A DNA stretch of 64,000 nt from Diphasiastrum complanatum (GCA_029204225.1 CM055107.1:9043472-9107471), one strand, 5' to 3'; shown: positions 11,601-26,800, numbered from the stretch's first letter. Program-made: numbers and translations. The notes: generated by a model from the sequence alone, not told the origin.

Positions 11601-14600
11601 ATAAGCCTAAAGCCCAATAAGAGATTCTAAGATCTAACATGAAGAAGATGGAACCCCTATCAATCTTGGATGAAGAAAATAAGGCTTGGAACCTATTTGT
11701 TGATTATTGGGATATATTTGCATGGACGTACAAAGATTTAAGAGAGATTTCAAAGCACATCTACGAACAAAGAATCAACTATTGATGCAAAGCCAATCAG
11801 ACGAACACATCATTGCATGGATCCCAAACACGCTGAGAAAGTGAAGATCACAAGAACATTGAAAGCACTGAAGGACTACAGATGATGTATATACTGAGTG
11901 TACTAAAAGAGCTGCAATAAGTAATCTAAATATATAGTGACAATGACAATCATCTTCAAATATAAGCTGGAAATGAAAGCATGAACTCTCTAGTGAAGCT
12001 TAGTTTTACTCTTATCTCCATATACTGCCTGGAGGCCTGAATTAGGGCTAGGTCTGTGAGTCATTGATTAGAGCCCAATAATTACAACTGATCATGTGAA
12101 CAACAGATGTCAATTCATAATTGCGGGGACCACAGCCTAAACGGCCTTGCAATTGTCAAATAACAACCAATCATACCATAGAGCCCAAATCATGCCGACT
12201 AATATATGCCTTAACTCACGGCTGCTTGTTCTTTCATGTTCATCTTAAAGTTGGATAGAGTATACATACCTTCAAAGTAAAATAGTGGAGAGCGCTCTTA
12301 TTTAGTTTCATTGTAGATCGCAAAATACCTTTTTACTGTGCAGCACCTAAAGTTTCAGTGAGTACTACAGTTTTGATTAGTGACACAAATTCCATCACTT
12401 GATGCAGGAAGAAATAGTTGACGAGACTGATGAATATATTGACGTTCATAGAAGGTAATTATGTATTCTGATGCTCAATGGGTATATGAGTTTATCATTT
12501 GATTTTAACTCATTTTCTCATTTCAATCCTGTATGTCTTTTTTTTCTTATATGCTTTAATCAGCACTTCTAAAATGAGGGTTTCATGATGTAATATTGTT
12601 GTTCAAGGTGACATCAATTGGGCTTCCAGTTTTACACTATATCTCAATTGAAGGACTGGAACTCTAAATTTTTGGTAAAATTTCCTTGTCAGGATTCGTG
12701 TTGTCGCAGCATCATCAATGGCAAAAGTTACCTCATCCTTGCGTCGTGCTGGATCTTGCTGGGCAGCGGTAAATGTTTTATCTTAGATATTTTTAAAAAT
12801 CAGTGAAGGAACTTGTGGGTTGTTGTTGTTCCGAATGTTTTGGTTGGATGGCAGCTTTTCTTGAATACTTCATATGGTTTCAACTTTGCATGTATGTGAG
12901 TCAAACATAGTCTAACACGATATTATTCTTGCAGCTGTTTAAGGAAACATGTAAGAAAGTTTGTTAGGGTGGTGATTTACTGTGAAATTGGTCATCATTG
13001 GTGAAAATTCTTTTCTTAGCTAGTATTAATGTTGGGTCTAGTGTTCAAAAGGTTACTGATAAAGTTTCTGCAAAGGGATTTGTCGTTTCCCTGCTCCTTT
13101 TTGAAGCTCTTTCTTTGAGTATATCGTTTGCATATAGCATATTTTCCTCCACACGGTTGCTAAGAATCAGGGTTTCCAATCTTTTTGAATTTACTCAAAT
13201 CAGACTGCAGCTTGAAATGTTTTTGCCTTGAGCAGCCATTTTCTACTTGATGCCAGTGCAATCAACAAGTGGTCACAGTTTAGAAAAGAATATGAAGTTT
13301 AGCAAGGCAAATTTCACAAGCAAACGTTATTTGAGTGTTTTTGAGTTTAGGAAGTGCCATAGAGTGAGAGATAGGGCAATTTCATGTTGTTGTGAACTTC
13401 TTTGGAATACATATAGCTTATTATGATCAGTGTGGCAATTTCCATGCCTTCATGTTGTTTTTGCACAACTTTGGAGCAGTTTCTGGCTTCAATACTGTTT
13501 GTGGATGTGTAGCATGTACTATGTATGATGTACATGTTGAAATAAATGCCTATTTTGCCCCTTAAGGCTTATATACTTGTAACTTGTAAGTTGTGCATAA
13601 GACATGGGGGTAAAACATTCATGTACATAATACACCCCACGTGTGCTAACTAGGCAAGTAATAACAAGTAGGTTGAGGACCCATGTGGGTTCTAGAGCTA
13701 GAATTAGCAAGACACCACCTCTATACATTACATGCTAAAAGTGGCCCTTAGTTTGGAGGGGTTTCCACGCCCTACTACTCTTTGAATAATCATTCAAGTT
13801 GTGTGAGCTTTGAAGTCCTCTCTCTCTTGCTTTTGTCATCTACTCCATAGCTGGTTTTTTCAAGCTTTCATAGTGTGCTTACTATGTGTTATGATACTCC
13901 ATAGCTAGGCCTTGGATTTTGTCATGGTATCAGAGCAGGTTATGTTGCCTGTGGTGTGGTGAAAGCTTGGACCTGTTTTGATCATATTCCTGCCATTCCT
14001 GGAGAGCAGCTTATCTTTGAGGAGGGCGCACTTTCTGTAGGGGCATCTGATCTCTATGCTATCTGCATGGTTGGAGTATTGTTGGCAAGGGGAGTACTGC
14101 GATCCAAAAAGTTTCTAATTTGGGAAGAAAAAAAAATGAGTCTTTTTGGACAGCCAGGACTGTAGGAGGGCCCTTTCTACAGTGGGGACTTCAATGAAAC
14201 TTCTGAGTGGATCTTGGACAATGGCTAGGACAGCCATACAGGGGGATAATTTCAAATCCAGAAGCTGAGGGTTATTGAGGAAGTGGCTGCATACCCTAGT
14301 TGGGTGAAAACCCTAGTTTACCTTTTGTGTTTTATTTCTATCCATCTATGTCTAGTCTTGCAAAGAGCATGCTGAGTGAAGCCAGTCGGCTTGATGGCAC
14401 TAACTTTAGCATTTGGAAACTCAAGATCAAGAACATTCTTGAAGACAAAGAATGTTGGAAGCTTGTGACAGGTGAGGAGCCTGTTCCAACATCAGAACTT
14501 GAACTCAAGGCCTATATCAAGAGAGGGGAAAAGGCACATAGGATCATCGACATGTCAGTGAGGGATAATGTGATTCCTCTAATCAGGTCAGCCGAAGGGC

Positions 14601-17600
14601 CTGTAGATGTATGGCACATTCTTGGTGCATTGTATGTGACAGCAAGTACAACTAGGTTTCTCTACTTGAAGAACAAGTTGTATACTCTCAGAATGGAGAC
14701 AGGGGAGACAGTTACTGATCATCTTACTAAGATTCAGGATCTTAGATATCAGCTTTTTGTGCTTGGAGAGCCTATTGCTGACAAAGACTTGGTGCCAATA
14801 GTTCTGAATAGCTTGTCATATGCTTGTCAGAACTTTGTGATGATGATATCTGTGAGGGAGAAGATCCCTACCTATGAAGAGATCTACGGTCTCTTGTTAC
14901 AGGAGGAGATGAGGAGAGTTAATCTCTCCAAGAGGGAAGATTTTCAGGAGCATGCCTTTGCATCTAAGAAGAAGCAAAATCCAGCCAAGGACAAGAAGAA
15001 AGGAAAAGGCAAGAACAAAGGAGCACCACAAACACTTGAGCAAGGAATGGAGAACTTGCAAATGTCAAAAGCACAATCCTTCTCGAGTACTTCTTCCACA
15101 CCTCGAAGGAAGGAGAATTTTGTGGTAAATATGGACACTTTGCTTTTGAGTGCAGGACAAAGCTTGCAGAGCAAAAGAAGGGCACAAAGAAGCAAGGAGG
15201 AAATGTTGTTGAGAGTGTTGCAAGAGAGGAGCAAAGTGACATAAGGCAAGCTGAGTTATTTTCTGTTGCATTGGCCTCACAAGCTACAACAGGTGGTTGG
15301 TACATTGACTTGAGTGCTTCAAAGCACATGACCCCTCATAGTGATTGGTTTGATACCTTTGTGGGGATTTGTGATGGACAAGAGGTGTGCCCAGGTGACA
15401 ACTCAACACACAAGGTCAAGGGAAAGGGCACAGTACCTGTAAAGCTTCCATCAGGAGAAGTCAAAGTCATTAAGAATGTCTTATATGTACCAGGACTTGC
15501 TAAAAATCTTCTTTCAGTAGGAGCTATCACTCAACAAAATATGAAAGTAGAATTTGATGCTACTTCTTGTCTTGTGTTGGACTTCAGTGATAATATGAAG
15601 GTTGTGGCCAAAGGATTGTAGGAAGATAATCTATACAGGTTGTACACTTCTATCCCTAGTCAGCATGCTTATACAACAAAAGGAAGTGATGTGGATAGGT
15701 TGTGGCATGAGAGGTATGGACATCTTGGCTACCAAAATATGCAGGTGTTGAACCAGCATCATATGGTGGAGGGGCTTCCAGTTGTTAAGCCAAGCTCTTC
15801 AGTAGCCGAGGCTTGCGCTATGGGAAAACAGCAAAGACAGAAGTTTCCCAAGGAGAGCACCACCAGGGCAGCAGGTATACTTGATTTGGTGCATTCGGAT
15901 TTGTGGGGGCCAACCCAAACCAGGTTTGCAGGGAGGGGCATTTTACTTTATGACCTTTATTGATGACTTCTCATGCAAGATTTGGATTTATTTCTTGAAG
16001 CAAGAATCTGAAGCATTCAAGTACTTTCAGCATTTCAAAGCTTTGGTAGAAGAACATTCAAGAAAGAAGATACAGATGCTCAGCTCAAACGGTGGTGGAG
16101 AGTTCATTAAGATAGAAAGGCCAATGGGATCAAAGGCAACTTACAGCTCCTCATACCCCTCAGCAAAACGGTGTAGCCGAGAGAAAGAACCGAACTATTG
16201 TGGAGTGATGTAGGAACGATGGAAGCTACCTAATTTGTATGGGCCTAGGCCAATTCAATACCATAGCCACCTTGGCTAGGTCCATAAAAATTACCTCTAC
16301 CATTGCAATGTGACCTAGCTACTCCACCCAAATCTGACACAACCTAGTTTTCTTGTCATTGGCATACAACACGTGGTGTTGTAGCTCTTTATAAGGTAGT
16401 CCGAAGATGCTCTCCATGTTCCTCTACTATCTTACTATACAATAAGATGCTATCGATGAAATTCACCACGAACTTTCCCATATACTTTCTAAAAATATCA
16501 TTCATGACCATCATGAATGTCATTAATCAGGACAAACGACGTGACTAAAAACTCATAATGTCCAAACCAAGTCCTAAACGTGGTCTTAGGGACATCCTTT
16601 GCCCGAAAATTAATTTGATGATATCCACTCTTGAGAATTATCTTATTGAAGAGTCCCGCACCCTACAAGGCATCTGGCAAGTCATCAATATGTGGATCAT
16701 GTGGCAATGCTTTATCATGAGCTTATTAAGTGCATGATCATCAACACATCCAAAACGAACTATCCTTTGTCTTAACTAGCAATATGGGGCACACAAAGGG
16801 TGAGAAAGAAGGCTGTATGTACTCCAACTTTAGGTACTCATCTAACATCTTCTTCGCCTAATCCTCCTCCCGAAGATTCATCCTGGACCAGACAAACTGT
16901 GGTTGACAAACTAGACCAGACCTAGAATGAGCAATCTATGCTCCACATTATAGCTGGGAGACAACTCAACATTAACGCAATCCTAAACTCTTTAGACTGT
17001 TTTTGTCCTATAATTGCAATCAAATTGTTGATGCCAAAGAATCACATGATGTAGATTGTTGTACAAGACTAGTATCATGCCTATCTACCATCACGAGATT
17101 AACCAATCCATCACTACAATCATTCATATCCATCACATAACAAAAATAAAGATACTGCAAAGGTACTTCCTTTATTTGTGCAGTTGAGATGAGTGGGCCA
17201 AATGGCAACTTCCTCTCATCTCTCAAGACATGAGACAAACCCCCATGCTTGATTCCATATACATATGTAATTAAATCTATAATTGGTTGCATGGTCGCAT
17301 GCCAACGCTCACGTAGCACTATATCAAAACGTGCCAATCTAGTCATTTCAAAATGTAGCTTGTCCTTGTACTCCTATATTCTAATGGGCATCTGTACAAC
17401 CTGACGATACCAAATCTCTATAGCCTTCCTATCTGGCATCTCAATTGTATACCGATAGGCTGAAGGTACTGTGGAAATCTTTAGTCTCTTGACAAGCTGG
17501 GAGTTGACAATATTATGGAAAACCACCTCATCACTAGCCACTCGTCCCCTCATCCTAATTAATGTTGTATCATCAAAATGATAACCCATTTGAGCTTCAA

Positions 17601-18787
17601 CAGAAAGAAAGCATACAGGTGCATCCGAAACTATTTTATGTACAAAAATAACCATTACCTTCCTACGAGCAATCTCATACTCATCTTCACCACCTAATGT
17701 TTTCGCAGCTTTTTGTGTTTACACTAAGAGCACTATCAAAAGAGATGCTTACCAAGACAATAATAACATTTCAGTTTTTTCCTTCTCCTTTTTTTGCGGG
17801 CTAAGATTAGAACCACCAAAGGCACGACATGACTTCCTTGCCTTGTGTTTCTCCCCTTGGTGCATTTGTACTTCCACCAATTTTGAAGAAACACCCCTGC
17901 CGCTTGTTGGGTTAGGCTCCCTAAGACCCCCCCCTCCCTAGAATTGGGTACCAAGCATGCTTGCCAACCCACTTGGCCTTTGCAATGTCATCCTCAAGGG
18001 TCTTGCAAGCCTCATTTAGCACATGAGAACACAAGTCTTCTTGTAGGTCAAAAATAAACTTGTGGACCTACACCACTCTAGAATGTCCTCAAGATTTCTC
18101 GCACATCTCATTGGGCAGAATAAACTGAGCACGAAAGACACATCGAAAATTGGCCCAAGTCATCGAGCAATCTGGAGTACGCTATAACTTGCACCACCAC
18201 CTATCGGCAACATCAATCAAATGGTAAGTAGCTTTCTTAATGCACCACACCTCATTAGTAGATGCATGTCGCAACTCAAAATAACTCTCCCACATGCTAA
18301 ACCACTAGTTGACAAAGTCAACAGTGCGTTGTTGGGAACTACCCGAGTATTGAGGTTGCTTGATATCCTTATCTTCGTGTGAAGGATAAGCTTGAAATTG
18401 AAAAGGGTAAGCAGGGATTGAAACATAGTAGGCATAGGAACATGTGTAGAAGGGGGATGCACAAACTGTGATTGAGTGCATGTAGAAGAAGTAAAACTAG
18501 GAGTAGGGATGCCACCCACCAAGGTTTGCAGTATGCTTTGACACTGGTCAAAGATTCTTCCACTGACTTCAGACGATCTTTTGCGTCCAACTATAGGGTA
18601 TCAAAGACTATTTTCGCCGCAGCTGGTAGACCCTTGTGGGTTGGACTAATAGGCAAAGAAGGAAGGGAAGTAGCAGGAGAAGAAGGAATATGAACATGAT
18701 TGTCTTTATTTTTCATAATTACTACTCAGAGGAGAATTTACATTACAAGGAAAATCGAGAAGCAAAAACACACAATTTTACAAAAAT

Positions 18788-18835
<48 letters not shown>

Positions 18836-21800
18836 GACTCGGGAAGGGTCATTCTTCCCTGGTCCAGTTGGAGAGATTCTGCTTCCGTAAGGCTATTCGG
18901 GATGCCCTGAGGAAGTGCAGACTTTTTGACATCATCGTCACCCCTTCAGCCATGTATGCAGCAGAGATATGGTGTACAGGCCTCTCCTCCTCACATTGGG
19001 CCAACATTTCACGGTTACAGACCACCATGCTAGCTCGCATGATTCGGGCGAAACCCTCTGTCCCACATGAGATCATTCTTGCAGAGTTTGCCACCCCCCC
19101 TATCCAAATAGAGGCAGCCTTCCAACTTATCACGTACATCCAGAGGGCTCGGGCACTTCTTGATACAGAGCAGAGATACACACGGCTTGCACTCATGTCC
19201 TCACACCATCTTCAGACTCAGGGGTACCAGTTGTCATGGTTCTCCCAGCATCACACTTCCTCATGGAGACATTCGGTATCGATATCATGGATCTCCCATT
19301 GGGTACACACCAGTACATTAGACGGTTTTTATACAGAGCATATCTTGACCATACTTGGCGACGCCAATTAGGGGTTAAGCCTGATCACTACCGAATACAT
19401 TTTCTGGAGCAGGATGCCGCTGGACTCCCAGTCTTACCTCGATATTTGTCTTCAGGACTATCACACAATCTCCGCTTCACCTTGGGACAGTTCAGAGTCT
19501 CCTCGCATCAGTTGGCTATCGAGACTGGCAGATTCTAGGGTACACCACGAGAGGAGAGATTTTGCCAGGTATGTTCTTTACATGAGGTAGAGTCCGAGGA
19601 GCACTTCATCTTCAGATGCCCCATATACTATGCGATCAGAGGGAGATACCACTGCCTGTTCCGGGACATGCCTAACACACTCAGATCACTTATTGCATAT
19701 GAGGATCCTCGCTGTGTTGCGCTCATGATATGTGAGATGGTCTTGCTGCGACAGGATATGTACCAGTCAGTTCACTAGCCACGTTCTAGCTCTCAGGCTC
19801 AGATTACATCATTCTTCTCCAGGAGACGCCGAGACCCCGAGTCAGATGATAATGACGATGATACACCACCTCACAGATATCAGAGACAGTGTGTCACGAT
19901 CATGTGGCATCCCGCACTACCCGCCCTGTTATGAGAGCACACCGTTCTCATCCTACTAGACGACGATGGCGACAGCGACGATCCATACTACCTCCTGCTA
20001 TAGCTCTTATCACATCCTTCTTCAGCAGTAGTACTAGATGATATGTTTCTACTCTGAGTAGCTATTTTTTCTCCCACTTATGGACAGTTTATAGTTTACC
20101 ATTATATTGTTCATCTTTTATGCATAGTTTTCTTTCTTGGAGATGTTTATATACGCTCCCAGGGTTACCACATACTTGACATGTACTCTTATTGGTCTTA
20201 TATGCCTTTTGGCATGGAAACGACATTAATAAAGCTTTCTCTTTCTCTTTCTCTTTCTCTTTCTCTCTCTCTCTCTCCAAAAAGCGAACAACATTAGGGT
20301 TCGTGGGATCCCGGATACACAGGATGCCTTGGCTGAAACCAAACGCTTTCTTGACACCACTCTCGGGCACAAGAGAGATGGGTTAGATACCGCATGGAGG
20401 ACCACCAGAGATGCAGCCACACTCATCATCCGCTTCACTTCCCTCGCGAGTCGCCGAGATGCTTTGGGGTGCAGAGCTAAGCTACGTGGTATCACTATCT
20501 ACATGGATGACGACCTCACGTATATCCAGGTAGAGGAGAGGCGCAAGGCCTTTCAGGTAGCCCGTGAGTCTGGCAAACGAGTCATTTATCGGGATGGACG
20601 AGTGCGCTTTCTTGACAGCGCTCCTAGCAGCTCCCAGTGCTAGGGAATCGGGGTGCCCGGGGTTGGGAGCACCCCGGGGCCCCATCCACCTCACCTTCAG
20701 ATTGGAGTGTGGAATTGTGCCGGCATACATTCATCCTCCACGGCAGGGGACCTGGTTGACTTTATCAAAGGCAGAGATATCTTATTCATCATGGAGACAC
20801 ACGAGAGCCCGGAGCGAGGACTTCCTTCCATTCCTAGATATAGATGGGACTCAGTATTCCGTCGAGAGACTAGATTTGGCAGTGGCCGAGGTTCAGGTGG
20901 GGTCGCGTGTCTGTACAGAGAGACTCTCCATTCGAGTCTTGACTTCATCCGACATGATGAGCAGGCCCGCTACATATGGACTTGCATTGTGAGTCAGGAT
21001 ATTGGTTTGGATAGAGATCTTTTCATTGCAGCATGTTATTTTCCACCAGAGTCCTCGTCTTTTGCGGAGGGTATTGGGTCTTCATATCAGGACCTCTCAC
21101 CAAATATTATCAGATTCTCAGAGCAGGGGCATATTCTCCTCACAGGGGACTTCAATGCCTGGACATCTTCGAGGCAGGAAAAGTTCTTTGACACCTCCGA
21201 TCAGCTACGTGTTCATGCCCTTGACAGCGATATGCTTGGATTACCAGGACCTCCGCGGACAGTTTGAGACCTATTACTTCATATAGTGAGCACTTACTGC
21301 AGTTTGGAGAGGTGCATGAGCTAGCCATTTATAATGGCTTACCCTGCTGGCCACATTCAGACAGCTAACATGCCATCCTCACAGTGGAGGACATAGTGTC
21401 GTTGACTATCTCATGGGGTCACCATCCTTTGTACCCATAGTCTCTGACTTCCGCGTTTCTCCCACCACCCTTTTTGATCACTCATTTCTCTCCTTCAATA
21501 TCGGCCACCATCCACCCACTCATTCATCTACTCTACCCATGATTATCCGAGTACACGTTTGATCCCATTTACATGCAACTGTACCGGCAGTCCTTGGCTT
21601 CACTTTTACACTCCTTTCCTCATGATGGTCCATTCGACACCCAGGCTGCTTTTCACCACCTCTCTCCACACTGCGGCATCACTAACTCTTCCCACGACCC
21701 ATTCCCAAAAGACTCGACGCACACCCCGACCATTGCATCCTCCTTGGTATGATGCCGAGTGTCGTTCCCTTCACCAATCAGTCACTTATTAACGTATCCA

Positions 21801-23779
21801 TGCTCCACATCTGCTTCGATCTTCCCGACGCTCCTACCACCGTGTTCTCTGTCATAAGAAGCATTCCTACAATGATACTGAAGGGAGACGTCTTATTGAC
21901 CTTCTTTGTAGTTCTTCTTCGGGCGCTTTTTGGCGTGAGTTCATTCCTCGCTCCCCACCACCCCTCTTGGAGGACCTCCGCATCTGAACTGATTATGCTA
22001 CTAGTCTGTATACTGTCCCTACTGACTCACCCATCTCTATATCTCCACGACCATCTAAGTTCTCCTTCTTCACATCTGACATGGTACTTGCAGCCATTAA
22101 GAAGATGAAGTCCAACAAGGCCAGAGATGTTGAAGACCTTGAATTTGAACTACTTTCCCATGCCTCAGACTTACTCGCTCCTACTATAGCCACCCTTCTC
22201 AATTCCGCAGTTGTTTCTGGTTTCCCTTCATCCTGGTGCACTAACATCATCCACCCCATCCATAAGAATGGTGACCCCATGATTCCTAGTAACTACCGCA
22301 CCATCATGATCGGACATGTCTTGGCGAAGTTATATGGTACTATTCTTCAGTCGGTTGTGTGCTCTGAGGCGGAGACTAGGAGACTACATGCTATGGGTCA
22401 GGCAGGTTTTCGAGCCTATTACTCTACCACAGATCACATCTTCACATTGCGGGCCTTGATTGAGGAAGCTAAGCACAAGAGAGAGAGGGTAACTGTTGTT
22501 TTGTGGACTTCAAGAAAGCCTTTGATTCTGTTCCTCGCTCATTGCTTATCCAGAGACTCCGCGACCTCGGCTTCTCCACTGACATCGGTCTTGCTGTGAT
22601 GGCACTTTATGAGCGTGTTCTGGGATGTTTCCGACACAGTAGTGGCATATCCGATCACATTTGGAGCACTATTGGGGTGAAGCAGGGTTGCTCCCTCTCA
22701 CCAGTCCTCGTTGGCTTGTATATTGATGAGTTGGAGAGAGTCATTACACAGTGTGGTGGTGCTGGTTGCAGGCTTGGGGACATCTTGATCGCTATCCTCC
22801 TTTATGCTGATGATGTGGTATTGGTCTCACCTACCAGAGAGGGTCTACAGCGACAGTTGGATTGTTTACATGAGTTTTGCAGTAGATGGGGCCTAGGAGT
22901 GAACATTGGGAAGACTAAGGTTATGGTCTTCAACACTTCTTGAGCATTCATGCAGCGACAGGAGCTTACTTTGGGTGGACAGGTTCTAGAGGTGGTCCCT
23001 TCCTACACATACATGGGGATCCTTTTCTCAGGTCCTACTTTTGGCATGAGACAAGCCGCTACCACTCGACTGGGGAAGGGCCATGCATCCCTTGTTCAGC
23101 TAGAGAGATTTATGCGGCAGAGGCATGGTGTGCAGGTCTTCCCTCTTCACACTCTCACGACTACAAACCACTATGCTAGCTCGATTGATCCGTGCGAAGC
23201 CTTCGGTTCCACATGAGATTATTTTGGCCGAGTTTGCAGTTCCACCTATCCAGATTATATTAGACGATTCCTCTATTGCGCATATCTATTGGCATAACCA
23301 GATAGGGGTTAAGCCAGCTTCCTACCGGACACATTTCTTGGAGCTGGATGCATCTGGGACCCGGGTCATGCCACGCTACTTGGAGTCGGGACTATCACAT
23401 GGCTTCAGATTCACACTGGAACAGCTCAGGGTGTCTTCTCATCAGCTAGCTATTGAGACGGGGAGGTTCCATGGCATTCCCAGAGACGAGCAAATTTGCC
23501 AGTTATGCTCTCTAGGTGAGGTGGAGTCTGAGGAGCACTTTATCTTCAGATGCCTAGTATACTATGAGGTCAGAGGGCGATATCATTGCCTATTCCGAGA
23601 CATGCCTACCACTTGACGCTCCCTCATAGCCTATGAGGACCCACGATGTGTCGCTCTGTTGGTACACGAGATGTTCATATTACGGAGAGGACGTTTTACA
23701 CACTCCCATGGTTACCACATACTTGACATGTACTTCATTAGTCTTATATGCCTTTTGGCATGGAAAAGACATTAATAAA

Positions 23780-23836
<57 letters not shown>

Positions 23837-26800
23837 AATAAAACAACAGAGGACTATTTCTCATAAAGAGGTCAAAATGGAAAAAGAACAAAAATTCACA
23901 GAAGGTAGTGTAGATCACTCCCTGATTTTGAAAGTAAAACAGATGAGAAACAAGAAAGTTATGAAGCTGAAACTCCAACAACCTGAAAAATGGCCAAAAA
24001 TCTGAGATTTTTGAAAAAAAAATGACTTGATGCCTCCCAGGCAGCAATCTAGTACCCCAAAGAGCCTGCCAAAATCTAATTGCAATCTGACAACTGTAGA
24101 AAAAGACAAGGAAATTTGAGAAAATGGGTCACTGGCCTGATCCTATCCCCAATCCAAATGCTACCAAAATTTTGGAAGCGTTTCTTCAATGCACTTCATT
24201 TAGCAATTATGGTGCTCAAGCGGTACACAGGGAGAAATTCAGACAGAAAGTTGCAAGAAAAGAAAATTTTGGCCTTCAGACAAGACGATATGCCTTACGT
24301 TATGGGGAAACCCCAAAACGTTACCCAGGAGTGTTTCCCCAGTGGGGGGAACTGAGTTTCCCTGTCCTATGAACCAAACATTTTAGGCTGCAAAAGCAAA
24401 CTTGTCTCTGGTTTCATTTCAAAACTGCTTTTTTTTCTAAAACAGAAACCACTTTTCACCTTATTTGTAAACTGCATCATACTGTTGTGCAAGGTTCTAT
24501 GTCCCCTAGTCTAATGTTACTTTATTGTATGGCATCAAAGAGCAATTTCTCCTACAAAATAGCAAAAAAATTCAATTTTTTGGAGTTTCCAAACGCTTGG
24601 TTCATCTTTTGCTACATTTGAAACACGTTTAAAAGGTTTGGTTGCTACCATGCTCATACACCCGTACGAGTATTTGAAGTATCCCACTTTTGCAATACCC
24701 AGACGCCACAAAAGTTAAAGTTCATTCAAAATACATATGATGTAAGAAAATATGATGCAACTTTAAATGCCATACATGCAGTTGCCTAAATTGTGCATCA
24801 ATATAACAAGTTGAAACGCACAACAGTTACAACCACACATTGTAGTATCAAAACCACACTATACAAATCAAAAGACTGCTTCACTGTGTATGTGGCATGC
24901 TGTTCATACCTGGATGATGAGCCAAATGCTCTGCTGTACTTCTACATGAACACAGTACTTAAAAATTTTGATTTGGGTTCATCACCCTGGAACTTGTTCC
25001 CTGTTCAGTATCCTTCAATCAAGCAGGCCATTTTGGGAATTGCGATTTGTTTTAGCCTCAGGAAACAGCCCAGACTAGACCGTATACAAAGATCCTGCAT
25101 GCATCCGGGAGGGCATACAGCCGAGCATATGGCCTGGAAGCCACACGCATACGGACACAACAGTGCACTGTAAAAAATGCCTTCCTTTCCAGCGTCTAAG
25201 TCCTCAGGTTGGTTTCAAAAGTTGTAATAGACACCCTCCACACATTAGAGGACCAAAATGTAGAATGTCCAATTTTGATTAAATTCTATCCTTGAAGCTG
25301 ACATTATGAGGAGATAAAAAAACGTCATGAGTACAAAACGTCATATGGATTAGAAGCAAAATTGTATTGAGACATATAACCCTCCTTGACAAAAGAAGAA
25401 TTTGCTAAGATATATAAGCTTAATCAGGGTAGACCCCTCCGAAAATTTAACAATTGTAACAAAATTTCATTGTAGGCTAATGCTATACTTCTCCAGCACT
25501 AAAAGGAATGAGTTCTACTCAAAATGAAGGTTAAGGTTGATGCCTTACTTTTTCAGAAGAAACCTGATAAATAGAATCCAAATTTAGGGCTGGCACACAT
25601 GAACCTTTCAGTGTTTTATTAGAGATCTGCTAAATAGATACCAAAACTAGTAGTAGCACACAACCTATTCTTGTACAAACTACAAAAAGGAGAGGATTTA
25701 GGCTTAGCAGCACACTGTTATCCTGAAAAATTTAGAGCTAGGGCTTCCTTTCTAGAGAACACTAGATCCTATGCCCTTAGTGGGAAAAAAAGGGATAAGA
25801 GATTTCTTCTCAGGTTGCTTTAATCATGTGGTGTGGTCAATTAGGGTAGTGCCCTTTTCTCTTCACTGCATCAGGGCTAGGTTCCCTTTCAAGTAAATAC
25901 TAATACGAGCACTGTCTGAGTCTTCTTCAAGAATTAGAAGGAATTAGGAATGGCACTCTTATGCAACTCCAGAAAAAGGCATGGAGATAATTCTGGGTAG
26001 TTACCCTTTTGTCTTCAAAGATTTGAGAGGTACTTATGCCTATTAACAAATAGTAGGCTATGTCTCTCTTTCTTCTGGAGCAAAGGAAATTAGACCAGAC
26101 TTCTAGTAGCAAAACCTTTCTTTGAAACGAAAGTCTCCATGCCTGGGAACATGCTTTGATACCAGTTTATGCATATTTTCACAACATAATATCCCATAAC
26201 ACATCAACTGACTGGAATTCTTGACTAGGGCCCTTTTGCACCTGTACTATTATGCTATATTGGGTTCTCGCTGGTACATAATCGACTCTAAATCCATATT
26301 AAATGCACTACGTTATCTTTGTATCATAGGTTTCCTCAGTTCCCTCAAAAATTTCATCAGCTGTAGAAAGAAGTTTAGTCATTTTGATAAAGGGTAATTA
26401 TAGTCACAAGTCAATTCAGATTGAGAGGATTTGAATAGATTCATATGGTTTTTCTGAAGTTTTAATTATCATCGCATTGCAAAACGATTTAAAAAAACCC
26501 GAATTTTAAAATTATAAAGAAGCAAAAACAGATCTAAAAATAAATGGTTTTTTGAAAATCAGATTGAAAACTCACATCAGTTTAGAGGGCTTAGAATTGC
26601 AGTTCACTATTACTGCGGAAGGGTTGCATGTGCCTTCAGCCTACTACTTTGCAAAAAGGCTAAGGCAAGAGTTCAGTTTAATACATAGTACTCTTGCTAA
26701 ACTTCGGTTTTTTTTCCGAAGGGAAACCTTGATTATTATTGTAGAAGGCTACATACTTATTTTCAGAATACTATCAACTTCCTGCTGATTTAACCAGCAA

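Larger units (their letters stand above)
13535..16207 (+). mobile_element. Ty1/copia element with 5' LTR, PBS, gag, protease, integrase (3'-truncated)
   Basis: The 5' LTR (13535-13924) begins TGTTGAAATA and ends ...GTCA. It is followed at once by the initiator-Met primer site TGGTATCAGAGC (13925-13936). Then come a leader, gag (from 14348), a protease frame, and GAG-pre-integrase and integrase. The element breaks off in the middle of integrase at ~16207, where a minus-strand gypsy starts. No 3' LTR is found. Confidence 0.88.
20279..23833 (+). mobile_element. Longest LINE in the window: partial ORF1, ORF2, 3' UTR, CT tail
   Basis: It begins directly after the CT tail of the previous LINE, in the middle of ORF1 (20279-20643). 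ORF2 follows with endonuclease (20690-21270), linker, RT (about 22080-22943) and C-terminal zinc finger (to ~23616). The 3' UTR carries TATATGCCTTTTGGCATGGAA, AATAAA (23774-23779) and a (CT)25 tail (23784-23833). Frameshifts break ORF2 at several points (for example near 21270, 22490, 22940 and 23140). The ORF1 type and APE endonuclease suggest an L1-like plant LINE. Confidence 0.88.

Noticed and set aside
12935-12950. 16-bp microexon between TTGCAG and GTAAGA in the CNNM gene
   Set aside because: It shifts the phase so that the exon at 26862 would stop early, whereas skipping it gives a perfect phase-0 join.
13925-13936. TGGTATCAGAGC as part of a tRNA gene
   Set aside because: Only the 12-base primer-binding complement of the initiator tRNA end is present next to an LTR; no cloverleaf surrounds it.
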